Assembly: GCA_964022665.1 (NCBI GenBank)
Contig: CAXIDF010000002.1
Location: forward strand, 186,001-250,000
Direction of reading: 5' to 3'
Source of the DNA: Haliea sp964022665
GTDB taxonomy: Bacteria > Pseudomonadota > Gammaproteobacteria > Pseudomonadales > Halieaceae
DNA length: 64,000 nt
Under the pieces are notes generated by a model, which was not told the origin of the DNA, did not search any database, and saw nothing but the letters and a program-made list of their open reading frames with translations. Shown one piece after another: positions 42,125-51,472 of the stretch; position 1 is the first letter of the stretch; the number at the start of each line of letters is the position of its first letter. Made by a program: the position numbers and the translations under genes.

Positions 42125-44233
42125 ATGAAGACATCTTACACGTTTGGCACCACGCTCCTAACCACCCTGCTCGCCGCTACCACGGCCACGTCGCAAGAAC
42201 TGAGCGAGGTTCTGGTCACGGCTGAGTGGCGCGACACACCGCTTTTGAGCCAGTCCACGTCGACCAGCGTGCTCACCAGCGACGGCTTGCGCGAGCGCGC
42301 TGCACAGCATCTCGAGGAGGTGCTCAATGTCATTCCGAACCTCAACTACGCGAGCGGCGCCGCGCGCGCACGCTACTTCCAGATCCGCGGCATTGGTGAG
42401 CGCAGTCAGTTTCAGGAACCCCTCAACCCGTCTGTGGGATTGTTGATCGACGGCATTGATTTCAGTGGACTCGGTGGCATCGGCACTTTGTTCGATATCG
42501 CCCAGGTCGAGGTACTGCGCGGACCCCAGGGCACGCTGCATGGCGCCAACGCCCTCGCCGGCCTGGTGAACATCCGCAGCGCCGCACCCGAGGCCACACC
42601 GGGGCTGCGTCTGGAGGCGACCCTCGCCGACTACAACACGCAGGCAATGGGCGTGGTAGGCACTGGCCCGCTGGCGGGTGAACAGCTGCTTTACCGCGTG
42701 GCGGTGCAGCAATACCGCAGCGACGGCTACTACAGCAATGACTTCCTGCAACGCGACGACACCAATGAGCGTGACGAGACGACTGTGCGTGCGCGCCTGC
42801 GCTGGCTGGCCTCCGATTCGGACACACTCGACCTGAGCCTTGTGCTGGCCGACATCGACAACGGTTATGACGCGTTCTCGCTGGATAACACGCGTCGCAC
42901 GCTGTCCGATGAACCCGGTCGCGACCGGCAGGAGACCAGCGCTGGCAGCCTCGAGTGGAAAGCCGCACGCTCGTCGCTGGATATCGAGGCGCTGCTGACC
43001 GTCGCCACAACCGACACCGAGTACAGCTTCGACGAGGACTGGAGCTTTGTCGGCATCGCGCCGGAACTGGAGTACAGCTCTTTCGACCGCTATCTGCGCG
43101 AGCGCGACAGCGTCAGCGGCCAACTGAGGTTACTGTCCAACGAGCAGTCGCGCCTGTTTGACGGCCGTTCAGACTGGGTCGCAGGCCTCTATTGCCTGGG
43201 CGACCGCGAGGACCTGGATCGCCAGTACACCTACCTCGACGCGCCGTTCAACAGCCGGTACGACACCGACACAGCGGCCGTGTTCGGGCAGCTGGATACC
43301 CGCCTCAGCGACAGCCTGACACTGTCCAGTGGCCTGCGTCTGGAGCAACGCCGCACGGACTACACCGATAGCAATGGCGTTGACGAACAGGTTGAAAAGA
43401 ATCTGTGGGGCGCGCGCCTGGCACTCGAGTACCAGCCCGCTGACGGCGCGCTGTGGTACGCCAGCATCTCGCGCGGTTACCGCGGCAACGGCGTGAATGC
43501 CGTCGTTCTAGCCAGTGCGGGCACAGCAGCCAACCCCGAACAGGAGGCTCTGCTGGCTGGCCTCGGCCGTTTTGACGAAGAGACACTGCTCAACTACGAG
43601 CTAGGCTACAAGGCCGAGGCACTCGACGGCAGGTTGCGGAGTCGATTGGCCCTGTTCTACATGGACCGCAGCGACCAGCAGGTGAAAGGCTCCGTGCCTT
43701 TGCCGCGGGAGGACGGCAGTACCGCGTTTTTCGACTACATCAACAACGCCGCCCGGGGGCACAACTATGGACTGGAGCTCGAACTCGACTGGCTGGTGAA
43801 CGCGTCGCTGGAACTCTACGCCAACCTGGGGCTACTGGATGCCAGCTTCGATCGCTACATCAACGCCGACGGCGTCGACCTTGCGGGTCGCGAGCAAGCG
43901 CATGCGCCGAGCTACCAGGCGGCGGTGGGCGGCCGCCTCGCGCTGACCGAACATCTTTATGCGCGTATGGATGTGGAGGCACGCGACAGTTTCTACTTCT
44001 CTGACCGTCACGACGTGCGCTCGGGGGCCTACGAACTGGTGCACCTGCGCCTGGGCTGGGCCGCCGGCAACTGGGACGTAGCACTGTGGGCCCGCAACCT
44101 CGGCGACAGGGACTACGCCACGCGAGGCTTCGGTGCCTTTGGCAACGACCCCCGCAATGGCTATGCGGTTGAACCCTACTACCAGTTCGGTGAACCACGC
44201 CGCGTTGGTGTGAGCGCGAGCTACCAATTCTAG
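42125..44233 (+). CDS. TonB-dependent receptor, thiamine-regulated
   Basis: This 702-residue outer-membrane receptor has a signal peptide, a TonB-box-like SEVLVTAEW just after it and a plug domain (VLRGPQGTLHGANALAGLVNI). A beta-barrel with typical aromatic strands ends in YQF. The ATG at 42125 is set by GGAGAA seven bases upstream, inside the riboswitch-controlled hairpin. TPP-riboswitch control and the salvage genes that follow indicate uptake of thiamine, its phosphates or a precursor. Confidence 0.94.
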   Translation: MKTSYTFGTTLLTTLLAATTATSQELSEVLVTAEWRDTPLLSQSTSTSVLTSDGLRERAAQHLEEVLNVIPNLNYASGAARARYFQIRGIGERSQFQEPLNPSVGLLIDGIDFSGLGGIGTLFDIAQVEVLRGPQGTLHGANALAGLVNIRSAAPEATPGLRLEATLADYNTQAMGVVGTGPLAGEQLLYRVAVQQYRSDGYYSNDFLQRDDTNERDETTVRARLRWLASDSDTLDLSLVLADIDNGYDAFSLDNTRRTLSDEPGRDRQETSAGSLEWKAARSSLDIEALLTVATTDTEYSFDEDWSFVGIAPELEYSSFDRYLRERDSVSGQLRLLSNEQSRLFDGRSDWVAGLYCLGDREDLDRQYTYLDAPFNSRYDTDTAAVFGQLDTRLSDSLTLSSGLRLEQRRTDYTDSNGVDEQVEKNLWGARLALEYQPADGALWYASISRGYRGNGVNAVVLASAGTAANPEQEALLAGLGRFDEETLLNYELGYKAEALDGRLRSRLALFYMDRSDQQVKGSVPLPREDGSTAFFDYINNAARGHNYGLELELDWLVNASLELYANLGLLDASFDRYINADGVDLAGREQAHAPSYQAAVGGRLALTEHLYARMDVEARDSFYFSDRHDVRSGAYELVHLRLGWAAGNWDVALWARNLGDRDYATRGFGAFGNDPRNGYAVEPYYQFGEPRRVGVSASYQF

Positions 44234-44253
44234 CGACAGAGAGGATTCCCAGC

Positions 44254-44511
44254 ATGGACGTTACCGCAGAACTCAGCCTGTACCCGCTTCAGGAGGACTA
44301 CATTCCCGTCATCCAGCGCTTTATTGAGCAACTGGCCGCGGCGGGCGATAGCGCCGTCGTGACCAACGCGATGAGTACGCAAATCAGCGGCGATGCCAGT
44401 ACCGTATTCGGCATCGTGCAGGCGGCGCTGGAGGCGAGTTATCGCGACTTCGGCAAGCAGGTCCTGGTCTGCAAGTTCATCCCCGGATTGCTACCCATTC
44501 AGTCGCCATGA
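44254..44511 (+). CDS. YkoF-like thiamine-binding protein
   Basis: This 85-residue protein resembles the single-domain YkoF/MTH1187 thiamine-binding family in a ferredoxin-like fold. It begins with VTAELSLYPLQEDYIPVIQRFIE, followed by VVTNAMSTQISGD and a C-terminal strand pair. No signal peptide is visible, so it is probably cytoplasmic. It sits between the TonB receptor and the PnuT-like gene, which it overlaps by ATGA. It may hold or sense thiamine or a degradation product. Confidence 0.82.
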   Translation: MDVTAELSLYPLQEDYIPVIQRFIEQLAAAGDSAVVTNAMSTQISGDASTVFGIVQAALEASYRDFGKQVLVCKFIPGLLPIQSP

Positions 44512-45140
44512 CAACCGACACCTGGCTCGCACAGCTGACCGCCGCTGCCGCCAGCCTCTCCGGGTGGGAGCTGGCTGCCGTTCTGCTGGGCGTCGCCTAC
44601 CTGCTGCTGGCGGTGAGGGAAAGCCTGTGGTGCTGGTACGCAGCCTTCGCCAGCACGGCCATTTTCCTGTGGCTGTTCTGGCAGGTGGGGCTACTGATGG
44701 AGTCCGCGTTGCAGGTGTACTATCTGGCGATGGCACTCTACGGCTGGCATCAGTGGCGCGGCGGCAGCGCGACAGCTGCGGCGCTCCTGCAGCCATTGCC
44801 CATCGGCACATGGCCCCTGCGTCATCACCTGCTGGCTGTTGCCGCAGTCCTGGTTGCCAGCGCGACCAGCGGCTTTCTCCTGGAACGCCACACGGATGCG
44901 ATGTTGCCCTATGTGGATTCATTGACTACCTGGGGTAGCATTCTCACCACGTGGATGGTGGCGAGAAAACTGCTGGAGAACTGGCTGTACTGGCTGGTGA
45001 TAGACAGCGTTTCCATTTACCTCTATCTGGAGCGCGGGCTGTTTCTTACCGCCGCACTGTTCGCTGTATATCTGGTTATCGTCGTCTTCGGCTACCGACA
45101 GTGGCGCAAGCAATACCTTCTGCAATGCTCGAGCGGCTGA
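44508..45140 (+). CDS. pnuT: PnuC-family transporter, probable thiamine transporter PnuT
   Basis: This 210-residue inner-membrane protein has about seven helices and the PnuC-family marks YAAFASTAIFLWLFW and ALYGWHQW. PnuC relatives under TPP riboswitches with a TonB receptor and a kinase are assigned to thiamine uptake as PnuT. The transporter uses facilitated diffusion with trapping by phosphorylation, which fits the kinase gene overlapping its end by 16 bases. Confidence 0.88.
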   Translation: MTTDTWLAQLTAAAASLSGWELAAVLLGVAYLLLAVRESLWCWYAAFASTAIFLWLFWQVGLLMESALQVYYLAMALYGWHQWRGGSATAAALLQPLPIGTWPLRHHLLAVAAVLVASATSGFLLERHTDAMLPYVDSLTTWGSILTTWMVARKLLENWLYWLVIDSVSIYLYLERGLFLTAALFAVYLVIVVFGYRQWRKQYLLQCSSG

Positions 45141-45985
45141 ACCGGGCTCTGCAGACCTGGCGTGACTGGCAGGTCGCGGATCTGCACACAGCGCCGCGCC
45201 TGCTGCGACAACTGGGTTGCGGCCTGAACAATCACAGCTATCTCATCGCCAGCGATAGCCGGCGGTTTGCGTTGCGGCTCGCGGGCAAGAAGTTGGCGGC
45301 AAACCCCGCATGGCAGCGCACAGAATGGCAGGCGCTGGCCCTGGCCCACAGTGCCGGTCTCGCGCCCGCACCGCGCCATCTCGACACCAAAGCCGGCGTG
45401 CTTGTGTGCGACTACCTGTCCCCGGATGCGAACGTTGCGGAGAACCTTGCGACAGTGGGCGCCCTGCTGCGTCGAATCCACGCGTTGCCGCAACTCACAC
45501 CGGGGCCGACGCTGGCCGAGCGCTGCGAGGCTGCTGCCAGCGCCGTGCGCTCTGTACAGCCCGGCACCTGGCAGCAGCTGCAAGCACTGGCGGCACGCGT
45601 CGGACCGCTGCTCACCCGGCTCGAGGACACGGGCCCGCAAGGGCTTTGCCACAACGACCTGTTGCGCGCCAACCGCGTTACCAGTGGCGGTGAGCTGTGG
45701 GCAATCGACTGGGAGTATGCCGCCACCGGCCCCGTGTGGTTCGACCTCGCCGCGGTGTGCGCGGGCGATGAGCTCGACAGTCCGGCACGCCACGCGCTGC
45801 TGACGGGCTACCTGCACACCGCACCTGCGGCGCCGGACTGGCAACGCCTGAATCTGTTCGAGTGCGGCTACCGCTACCTGGAATTACTCTGGCACATCGA
45901 GACTGCGACCGATCCCGCTGCCGCGCCACTGGTGGAAAAACAGTCTCGTCTTGCGCAGTGTATAGACGCTACCGAGGCCCACTGA
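45125..45985 (+). CDS. Thiamine kinase-like phosphotransferase
   Basis: This 286-residue protein of the aminoglycoside phosphotransferase/choline kinase fold has the catalytic loop GLCHNDLLRAN and the metal motif AIDWEYA. A P-loop-like segment near the N-terminus is GCGLNNHSYLI. It probably phosphorylates imported thiamine, trapping it in the cell. The ATG at 45125 lies within the last codons of pnuT; the longer frame from 44951 runs through pnuT and is not credible. It is the last gene of the riboswitch operon. Confidence 0.87.
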   Translation: MLERLNRALQTWRDWQVADLHTAPRLLRQLGCGLNNHSYLIASDSRRFALRLAGKKLAANPAWQRTEWQALALAHSAGLAPAPRHLDTKAGVLVCDYLSPDANVAENLATVGALLRRIHALPQLTPGPTLAERCEAAASAVRSVQPGTWQQLQALAARVGPLLTRLEDTGPQGLCHNDLLRANRVTSGGELWAIDWEYAATGPVWFDLAAVCAGDELDSPARHALLTGYLHTAPAAPDWQRLNLFECGYRYLELLWHIETATDPAAAPLVEKQSRLAQCIDATEAH

Positions 45986-45991
45986 GCGGTA

Positions 45992-46010
45992 GCGCTGGAC
46001 GGTTCAGCGC
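45992..46010. terminator. Weak hairpin between convergent kinase and yajQ genes
   Basis: GCGCTG and CAGCGC pair around a seven-base loop in the 41-base gap between two convergent stops. There is no U-run. Confidence 0.25.
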
Positions 46011-46026
46011 CAGAAGCAGCCTCGCA

Positions 46027-46509
46027 TCAATCGCGGAAGTTGATGAACTGCAGCGGGAGGTCGATGTCGCATTGACGCAGGAGCGCAATGGCCTGCTGCA
46101 GGTCGTCACGCTTCTTGCCTGTTACCCGCACCTGATCGCCCTGCACTTGTGCCTGCACCTTGAGCTTTGCTTCCTTGAGCTGCTTGACGATGGATTTGCA
46201 CTGCTGGCTGTCGAGCCCGTTGCGCAAGGTCACGGTCTGTCGAACCACCTTGCCACTGGCAACCGCATCACCCACTTCCATGGCTTGCGGGTCGATGTCG
46301 CACTTGATCAACGCACTGCGCAACATGTCTTCCATCTGCGCCAGCTGGAATTCCACCTCCGCGTGCAGCGCGACAGTGTGCCCGTCGCGCTCGAAACCGG
46401 CATCGATACCCTTGAAGTCGAAGCGGTTGGCAACAATGCGCGAGGCTTGATCCACGGCGTTGGTCAACTGGTGCAGGTCGACTTCCGATACAACGTCGAA
46501 AGATGGCAT
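46027..46509 (-). CDS. YajQ-family nucleotide-binding protein
   Basis: This 160-residue protein belongs to the YajQ family (start MPSFDVVSEVDLHQLTNAVDQ, then NRFDFKGIDAGFE and VRVTGKKRDDLQQAI). Members are double ferredoxin-fold proteins reported to bind nucleotides, including cyclic di-GMP in Xanthomonas. The ATG at 46509 has GGGGAAA at good spacing. It is divergent from panE, the order also found in Pseudomonas. Confidence 0.94.
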   Translation of the reverse strand: MPSFDVVSEVDLHQLTNAVDQASRIVANRFDFKGIDAGFERDGHTVALHAEVEFQLAQMEDMLRSALIKCDIDPQAMEVGDAVASGKVVRQTVTLRNGLDSQQCKSIVKQLKEAKLKVQAQVQGDQVRVTGKKRDDLQQAIALLRQCDIDLPLQFINFRD

Positions 46510-46594
46510 AGTGCATTTCCCCAATTCAGGCGATGAGACAGGACCAACATGGTAATCGGCCGGCACCGCATTGCAATCCCTGCAGACCGCTAAT

Positions 46595-47518
46595 ATGCAC
46601 GAGCGCCACTGGCATATCCTTGGCGCCGGCGCCATCGGCAGCCTGTTCGCCTGCCTGTTTCAGGAGGCCGGCATTCGCTGTTCCCTGCTGCTGCGAGAGG
46701 GGCATGCGGCACCGGAGAAGGGCACCCGGCAAATATGCCTGCAGGAAGGCGAGCAGAGTCGCGCGCACATATTCGAGGCAAGCCCTGCCGCAGGCACCGA
46801 ACCCATTCACTATCTGCTGGTGTGCACCAAGGCCTACGACCTGCTTGCAGCGCTCACCAGCGTGCAGCCGTGCCTGGCCAAGGGCGCCGTTGTTCTGCTG
46901 CTCGCCAACGGCCTCGGATACCAGCAGCGCATCAGCGCGCAATGGCCGGAGCTTACCGTGTTCAGCGGCAGCACCACCGAGGGAGCGTTCCGCGAAGGCG
47001 GCGACTGCGTACGTCGCGCCGGACGGGGAACCACCTGGCTTGGCAGCAGTGGCCTGATGCGCCCACCCGCGTGGTTCAGCGACTGGCAGGCACTGGACGC
47101 AGATTGCAGCTGGGCAGCAAACATCGACACCATCCTGTGGCGCAAGTTTGCCATCAACTGCGCAATCAACCCGCTCACGGCGCTACATCGCTGCCGCAAC
47201 GGGCTGCTCGCGGACGACAGCGCACTCACCGATCAGGTGCGGAACCTGTGCCTGGAAATTGCCGCCGTTGGCGCGGCGGCGGGGCAGCACGAAGCCGTGT
47301 CCAACCTGTATGCCTCGGTGATGGAGGTGGTTGCCGCCACCGCACACAACCGCTCCTCCATGCTTCAGGATGTACTCGCCGGGCGCCGCACCGAGATCGA
47401 CTATCTCACCGCCTTCCTCGTGGCAACAGCAGACAGGTTGGGCCTTGCCGTACCGTATAACCGCGCCGTACTCGCCGCCCTGCGCACAGCGAGGACGGCT
47501 ATGCCGCAGCCCGACTGA
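46595..47518 (+). CDS. panE: 2-dehydropantoate 2-reductase family protein
   Basis: This 307-residue enzyme would reduce ketopantoate to pantoate with NADPH in the pantothenate (CoA) pathway. The dinucleotide motif ILGAGAIGSL is at the N-terminus. VCTKAYD, the catalytic-Lys segment LWRKFAINCAINPLTAL and a late SSMLQDVLAGRRTEIDYL are typical. The ATG at 46595 gives the usual N-terminus; no strong ribosome binding site is visible. It converges with the kinase gene at 47520. Confidence 0.88.
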   Translation: MHERHWHILGAGAIGSLFACLFQEAGIRCSLLLREGHAAPEKGTRQICLQEGEQSRAHIFEASPAAGTEPIHYLLVCTKAYDLLAALTSVQPCLAKGAVVLLLANGLGYQQRISAQWPELTVFSGSTTEGAFREGGDCVRRAGRGTTWLGSSGLMRPPAWFSDWQALDADCSWAANIDTILWRKFAINCAINPLTALHRCRNGLLADDSALTDQVRNLCLEIAAVGAAAGQHEAVSNLYASVMEVVAATAHNRSSMLQDVLAGRRTEIDYLTAFLVATADRLGLAVPYNRAVLAALRTARTAMPQPD

Positions 47519-47519
47519 A

Positions 47520-48941
47520 TCAGGGGTCCGCCGCGAACAGCTCCGCTACGGCCCTGCCAGTCAGTTCCTGCCATCGATGTGCGGGCGACCCCTGCGGCAC
47601 CAGCGCCTGCCGGTAGCGATACGCCCCGCCACGTTCCCGTTCAAGGCCGAGCACGCACAGTGCCGGAGAACAGTGCAGCGTGATCTGCAGCGTTTCCTCC
47701 GGCGGACGCCGGGTATGGTCAAGTGTGCTGGGATAGAACGGCGCCGATTCTCCCTGGAACAGCAGCCCCGGCCTCACGTCCAGCATTTGTTCGCGCAAGG
47801 TCATCAGCAGGCCCTCAACACCATCACTCCCGGGCAGGGCTGCGTGCGCGGGCTCCAGTACAACCAGCGGCCGCGGCACGGCAAGCCGCTGATCCCGCGG
47901 CCAGAGCGCAAACAGCACTACCGCTAGCGCACAGGCCACTGTAGCGGTCGCCGTGAGCCAGTGCCGCCGCCGCCAATACCGGCCAAAACCGAATACTGCC
48001 CATTCACCCGGCCGCGGCGGCATGCGCGAGCGCGCCTGACGGCTGAGGCTGCGCGGAATCTGCAATGGCAGATCGTCACTGACCTCTTGGCGAAAATACG
48101 GCCCGGCTTCATCGCGCAACGGCGAGCGCAACTGCCGTGGTTGTGCCGCCGCCATCGCCTGCAGTTGACGCCGTACCGCGTGCGTATTTGAGGGCCTGTC
48201 TTCAGGATTCGCCGCCAACAGGCTTGCGACCAGCGGCGCCATGCCACTGGGCACCGAGGCGCCATCCGGCAGCGCCGCCGGCAAAGGAGGCGCAGCGCCG
48301 TGCAACAGGGCATCGGCATCCAGACCGTGACGCCCCTGAAAGGGATGGCGGCCCGCTACCAGGCGATAGAGCAGGCAACCCAGGGCAAACAGATCCGAGC
48401 GAACATCCTGCGGCTTGCCCAACAACTGCTCGGGCGAAATACAGGAGAGGCTGCCACGTGCCGTAGCGACAGAGCCCTGCTCCGCTGCGAGACCAAAGTC
48501 GGTCAGCTTGACACGCCCTTCCGCCGTGACCAGCACGTTCCCCGGCTTGATATCCCCGTGCACGATACCGCGCTGGCGACCCGCAGCAATCGCCGCTGCC
48601 ACGTCACTGGCCACAATCAGAATGCTGGCAAGGGAGAGCTCTCGCTCAGCGAGCAGCTCCTCCAGGTCGCACCCGGGCACGTATTCCATGATCATGGCCA
48701 GATGCGTATCGCCAACGATCACGTCGTGCATCTTGACCACACGCGAGCTGTCCAAAGCGGCGACGGCCTGAGCCTCGCGCAGGACTTTGCGGCTGCGCGC
48801 CGGCTCTGCTGGCAGCGCGTGTATCTTGGCGACGATGCGTCGACCCAGGCGTTCATCAACACCGAGGAACACCGAACCCTGACCACCACGCCGAATAAGC
48901 CGGAGAATGCGGTAGGGCCCGATGCGCTCAGCGCCCCTCAA
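47520..48941 (-). CDS. Serine/threonine protein kinase with one membrane helix
   Basis: This 473-residue Hanks-type kinase has the glycine loop RRGGQGSVFLG, the ATP-binding Lys in IVAKIHA, the catalytic loop HGDIKPGN, LTDFGLA and an SPE motif in ISPEQLLG. The catalytic loop has Gly where HRD kinases have Arg. After the kinase domain (about residues 8-265) come a linker, a membrane helix at about 335-353 and a C-terminal domain, probably periplasmic. It overlaps the FHA/sigma-54 activator by ATGA, so the two should act in one phosphorylation pathway. Confidence 0.92.
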   Translation of the reverse strand: MRGAERIGPYRILRLIRRGGQGSVFLGVDERLGRRIVAKIHALPAEPARSRKVLREAQAVAALDSSRVVKMHDVIVGDTHLAMIMEYVPGCDLEELLAERELSLASILIVASDVAAAIAAGRQRGIVHGDIKPGNVLVTAEGRVKLTDFGLAAEQGSVATARGSLSCISPEQLLGKPQDVRSDLFALGCLLYRLVAGRHPFQGRHGLDADALLHGAAPPLPAALPDGASVPSGMAPLVASLLAANPEDRPSNTHAVRRQLQAMAAAQPRQLRSPLRDEAGPYFRQEVSDDLPLQIPRSLSRQARSRMPPRPGEWAVFGFGRYWRRRHWLTATATVACALAVVLFALWPRDQRLAVPRPLVVLEPAHAALPGSDGVEGLLMTLREQMLDVRPGLLFQGESAPFYPSTLDHTRRPPEETLQITLHCSPALCVLGLERERGGAYRYRQALVPQGSPAHRWQELTGRAVAELFAADP

Positions 48942-50515
48942 TCTGCGCTATCCATCCCGACCCGCGCAACGCTACGGTGCGCCAGTCGACTGCGCAGTGC
49001 GATCGCCGACACCCGCAAGTCGCGTGCAGCGGCGGTGACATCCTGCCCGGTGCGCGCAAGCGCCTCGTCCAGTTCCACGTCGGGCACCTGTGCGGCTAAC
49101 CGCAAGCCCAGCGAAGGCAGTCGCCGGTACAGGGCCTGTCGACTCATACCCGCGCGCCGCGCTGCGGCGCTCACCTCATAGCGCTCCTGTTTGAGCAGGG
49201 CGCGCAGGGCTTCGTCACCAAGCTCTACCGGGGCTGAGGCTGGCTCCTCCACCGGGGTATCAGCCACGCCCTCTGCCCCCTCCTGCCACACCAGCGCTGG
49301 GGGTAGGCCATCCTCTGCATGCAGAACAAGCTGACGTGCGCAATTGCTCAACTCGCGCACGTTGCCGGGCCAGGCGTGGCGCTGGCAGTGGTAAAACAGC
49401 TCGGCCCAGCGGGCAATGCGCAGCGGGTCCTCCGATGATGTGGGCAACACCGATATTGAGCCGATTTCCGCACAGGCCCGCTGCAGAAAAAGGCGGAGCA
49501 ATTCACCGATGTCTTCAGGGTGCTCGCGCAGCGGGGCAACACGGATTTCCGCACTACCCAGCCGGTGTCGCAGGGCGCTGCGAAAGCGGCTATCGGGCCC
49601 GTCCAGGGCGGCATCCGTCGCCGAGATAACCCGCACGTCCACTTTGCGCAGAGGCCCGCCCACGGGTTGTACCTCGCGTTCCTGCAGGGCGCGCAAGAGC
49701 TGCGGTTGAACCTCTTCCGGTGTATCTCCCACTTCATCCAGAAACAGGCTGCCACCCTCCGCCTGCTGAAAATAACCAACACTGTTGCGCTCTGCACCGG
49801 TGAACGCACCCCGGGCGCTACCAAAAAGCACAGCAGCCGCTACGCCCGCAGGAATCGCCGCCATGTTCACCGGCACCAACGGACCGACTGCTCGCTCACT
49901 CTGCGCATGCAGGGCGCGCGCTACCAGCTCCTTGCCGCTGCCGGTTTCACCGCGAATAAGCACATCCAGGCCGCAAGCGGCGACCCGCGCGATGTCGCGA
50001 CGCAGGCCCTGCATATAATCACTGCTGCCACACAGCTCGTCGTCTGTGTCGGCCGACGCCGTGCGCGATGATGATGCGCCGGCGGCAGCCGGCAGCTCGC
50101 GCAGTAGCAGGACCACGCTGTGAGCAAGTTGCAGCACGATCCCCCGGCGCAGGTCAGCGGCGGAAAATTCACGAGCCCCCTGCGCCCACTCCCCGTTGAA
50201 GCGGCAACGGCAGGCACCGGGCAGGGGCGTGAGGGTGACACCCGCTTTGTGAAACTGGATGCGCAGCGCCTGTCGACTGATGTAGGGGTCAGCGAGGGGG
50301 GCGCCACTGGCGCTGCCTGAGCGGGTAAACGCGGGAGACTGCCGCCCCAGGACCGCAGCCTTGCGGCTCACCCCCTGAAACAGTACGCGCTCGCCTATGC
50401 GCGCAACGTCGGGATGGAATACCAGCGTCAACGCACGCACTTGACGCGCCGGACTGGCTGTAAGCTGCGCAAATACAGAGGGTAGCGTGGTATCCGCGCG
50501 AATATCTTCCGGCAT
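48938..50515 (-). CDS. FHA-domain sigma-54 activator
   Basis: This 525-residue bacterial enhancer-binding protein has an FHA-like domain at about residues 28-140 (AVLGRQSPAF, DPYISRQALRI). The AAA+ domain has Walker A GETGSGKE, the sigma-54 contact motif GAFTGA, Walker B GGSLFLDEVGD and WPGNVRELSN. Two Fis-like helix-turn-helix motifs end the protein (VSAAARRAGMSRQALYRRL and VTAAARDLRVSAIALRSRL). FHA domains bind phosphothreonine, so phosphorylation by the coupled kinase could switch it. Two tandem HTH motifs are unusual. The target promoters are unknown. Confidence 0.9.
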   Translation of the reverse strand: MPEDIRADTTLPSVFAQLTASPARQVRALTLVFHPDVARIGERVLFQGVSRKAAVLGRQSPAFTRSGSASGAPLADPYISRQALRIQFHKAGVTLTPLPGACRCRFNGEWAQGAREFSAADLRRGIVLQLAHSVVLLLRELPAAAGASSSRTASADTDDELCGSSDYMQGLRRDIARVAACGLDVLIRGETGSGKELVARALHAQSERAVGPLVPVNMAAIPAGVAAAVLFGSARGAFTGAERNSVGYFQQAEGGSLFLDEVGDTPEEVQPQLLRALQEREVQPVGGPLRKVDVRVISATDAALDGPDSRFRSALRHRLGSAEIRVAPLREHPEDIGELLRLFLQRACAEIGSISVLPTSSEDPLRIARWAELFYHCQRHAWPGNVRELSNCARQLVLHAEDGLPPALVWQEGAEGVADTPVEEPASAPVELGDEALRALLKQERYEVSAAARRAGMSRQALYRRLPSLGLRLAAQVPDVELDEALARTGQDVTAAARDLRVSAIALRSRLAHRSVARVGMDSAD

Positions 50516-50632
50516 AGGCAGACCTGGCGTTCAGAGCACTCCGCTGGGTTTTATTGGAAGTCTAGCAGCTGCTGCGCCTGTTTGCGCCTGGGCGGTCACA
50601 TCTGATGCATCGCGCCAGCCGACGGGCAGGCA

Positions 50633-51472
50633 TCAGCCGGCAATGGCCAGCAGTGCGATAACCAGCACCCAAACCACAGCGCTGCGCGCAAGCAGTGCAC
50701 CCAGTGCCCGCGCTTCACCGGCCGCCGTTCCCGCATCAAACCCGTCAGCCGCGGTCTGCGCCGCTGCCGCGCCGACAGCCCCCAGCATTGCGCTGGCGTC
50801 ACGTGAGGAATCCATTAACGCATCGCGCATCGCGTCACGGCTGAGCATGAAGTTGCCGACCAGGGCGAAGGTCAACCCCAGGAGCCGCGCAGGCCCCCAA
50901 TCGACCACAAACAGCACGCGCGCGGCGCCCGGCCCGTTGGCCTGCTGCGCATACAATTGCAGCAGGCGGTAGGCAAAAGCCCAGGCGGGCCCCAGCACGA
51001 TGAACAGCAGCACCACGGCAAACCAGCGCTGGTAACCTTCGTACAACAGTCGGCCCTGCAGCTGCGCATAGGCGTCATCGATCTCACCTGGGCCGGAAGC
51101 CAGAGCCAGGTCATCTGCCCCCAGTGCATCACAGAGATAGAGCCAACCCGTTTCCACGTTCCCGCGTTCACAGTGGCCACAGTACTGCGCCACCATCGCC
51201 TCAAAGTCACCGCGACCAAAGCTGAACAGCAACACCAGGGCCGCGAGCAGTATCCAGGACAAGCCGAACAGCAGTGGTGCCAGCGCGGCCAGCAACAGGC
51301 TCAACAGCAGCGCGGGCAGCAACACCACCAGCACCAGCTGGACCGCATCCAACAGCCCATGCGCTACAATTCGCTCGCGGTAATGTTGCCACCAGTGGTC
51401 GCGATGCAGCCAGGGCTCGGCGCCGCCCAATTGTCGCAGCGCCAGCGCAAGAATCAGGGCGAGAAAGGTCAT
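50633..51472 (-). CDS. ampE: AmpE-like inner-membrane protein
   Basis: This 279-residue membrane protein has about four helices and the AmpE/CobD-like layout (start MTFLALILALALRQ, a periplasmic or cytoplasmic loop with WGPARLLGLTFALVGNF). AmpE is linked to AmpD in control of beta-lactamase induction, with an undefined signalling role. AGGAG precedes the ATG at 51472, which overlaps the ampD stop by ATGA. A long C-terminal Ala-rich part ends in a helix. Confidence 0.85.
   Translation of the reverse strand: MTFLALILALALRQLGGAEPWLHRDHWWQHYRERIVAHGLLDAVQLVLVVLLPALLLSLLLAALAPLLFGLSWILLAALVLLFSFGRGDFEAMVAQYCGHCERGNVETGWLYLCDALGADDLALASGPGEIDDAYAQLQGRLLYEGYQRWFAVVLLFIVLGPAWAFAYRLLQLYAQQANGPGAARVLFVVDWGPARLLGLTFALVGNFMLSRDAMRDALMDSSRDASAMLGAVGAAAAQTAADGFDAGTAAGEARALGALLARSAVVWVLVIALLAIAG

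Noticed and set aside
50602..50636. CTGATGC...GCATCAG inverted repeat after ampE
   Set aside because: The loop is over 20 bases and the repeat overlaps the stop codon; likely chance.
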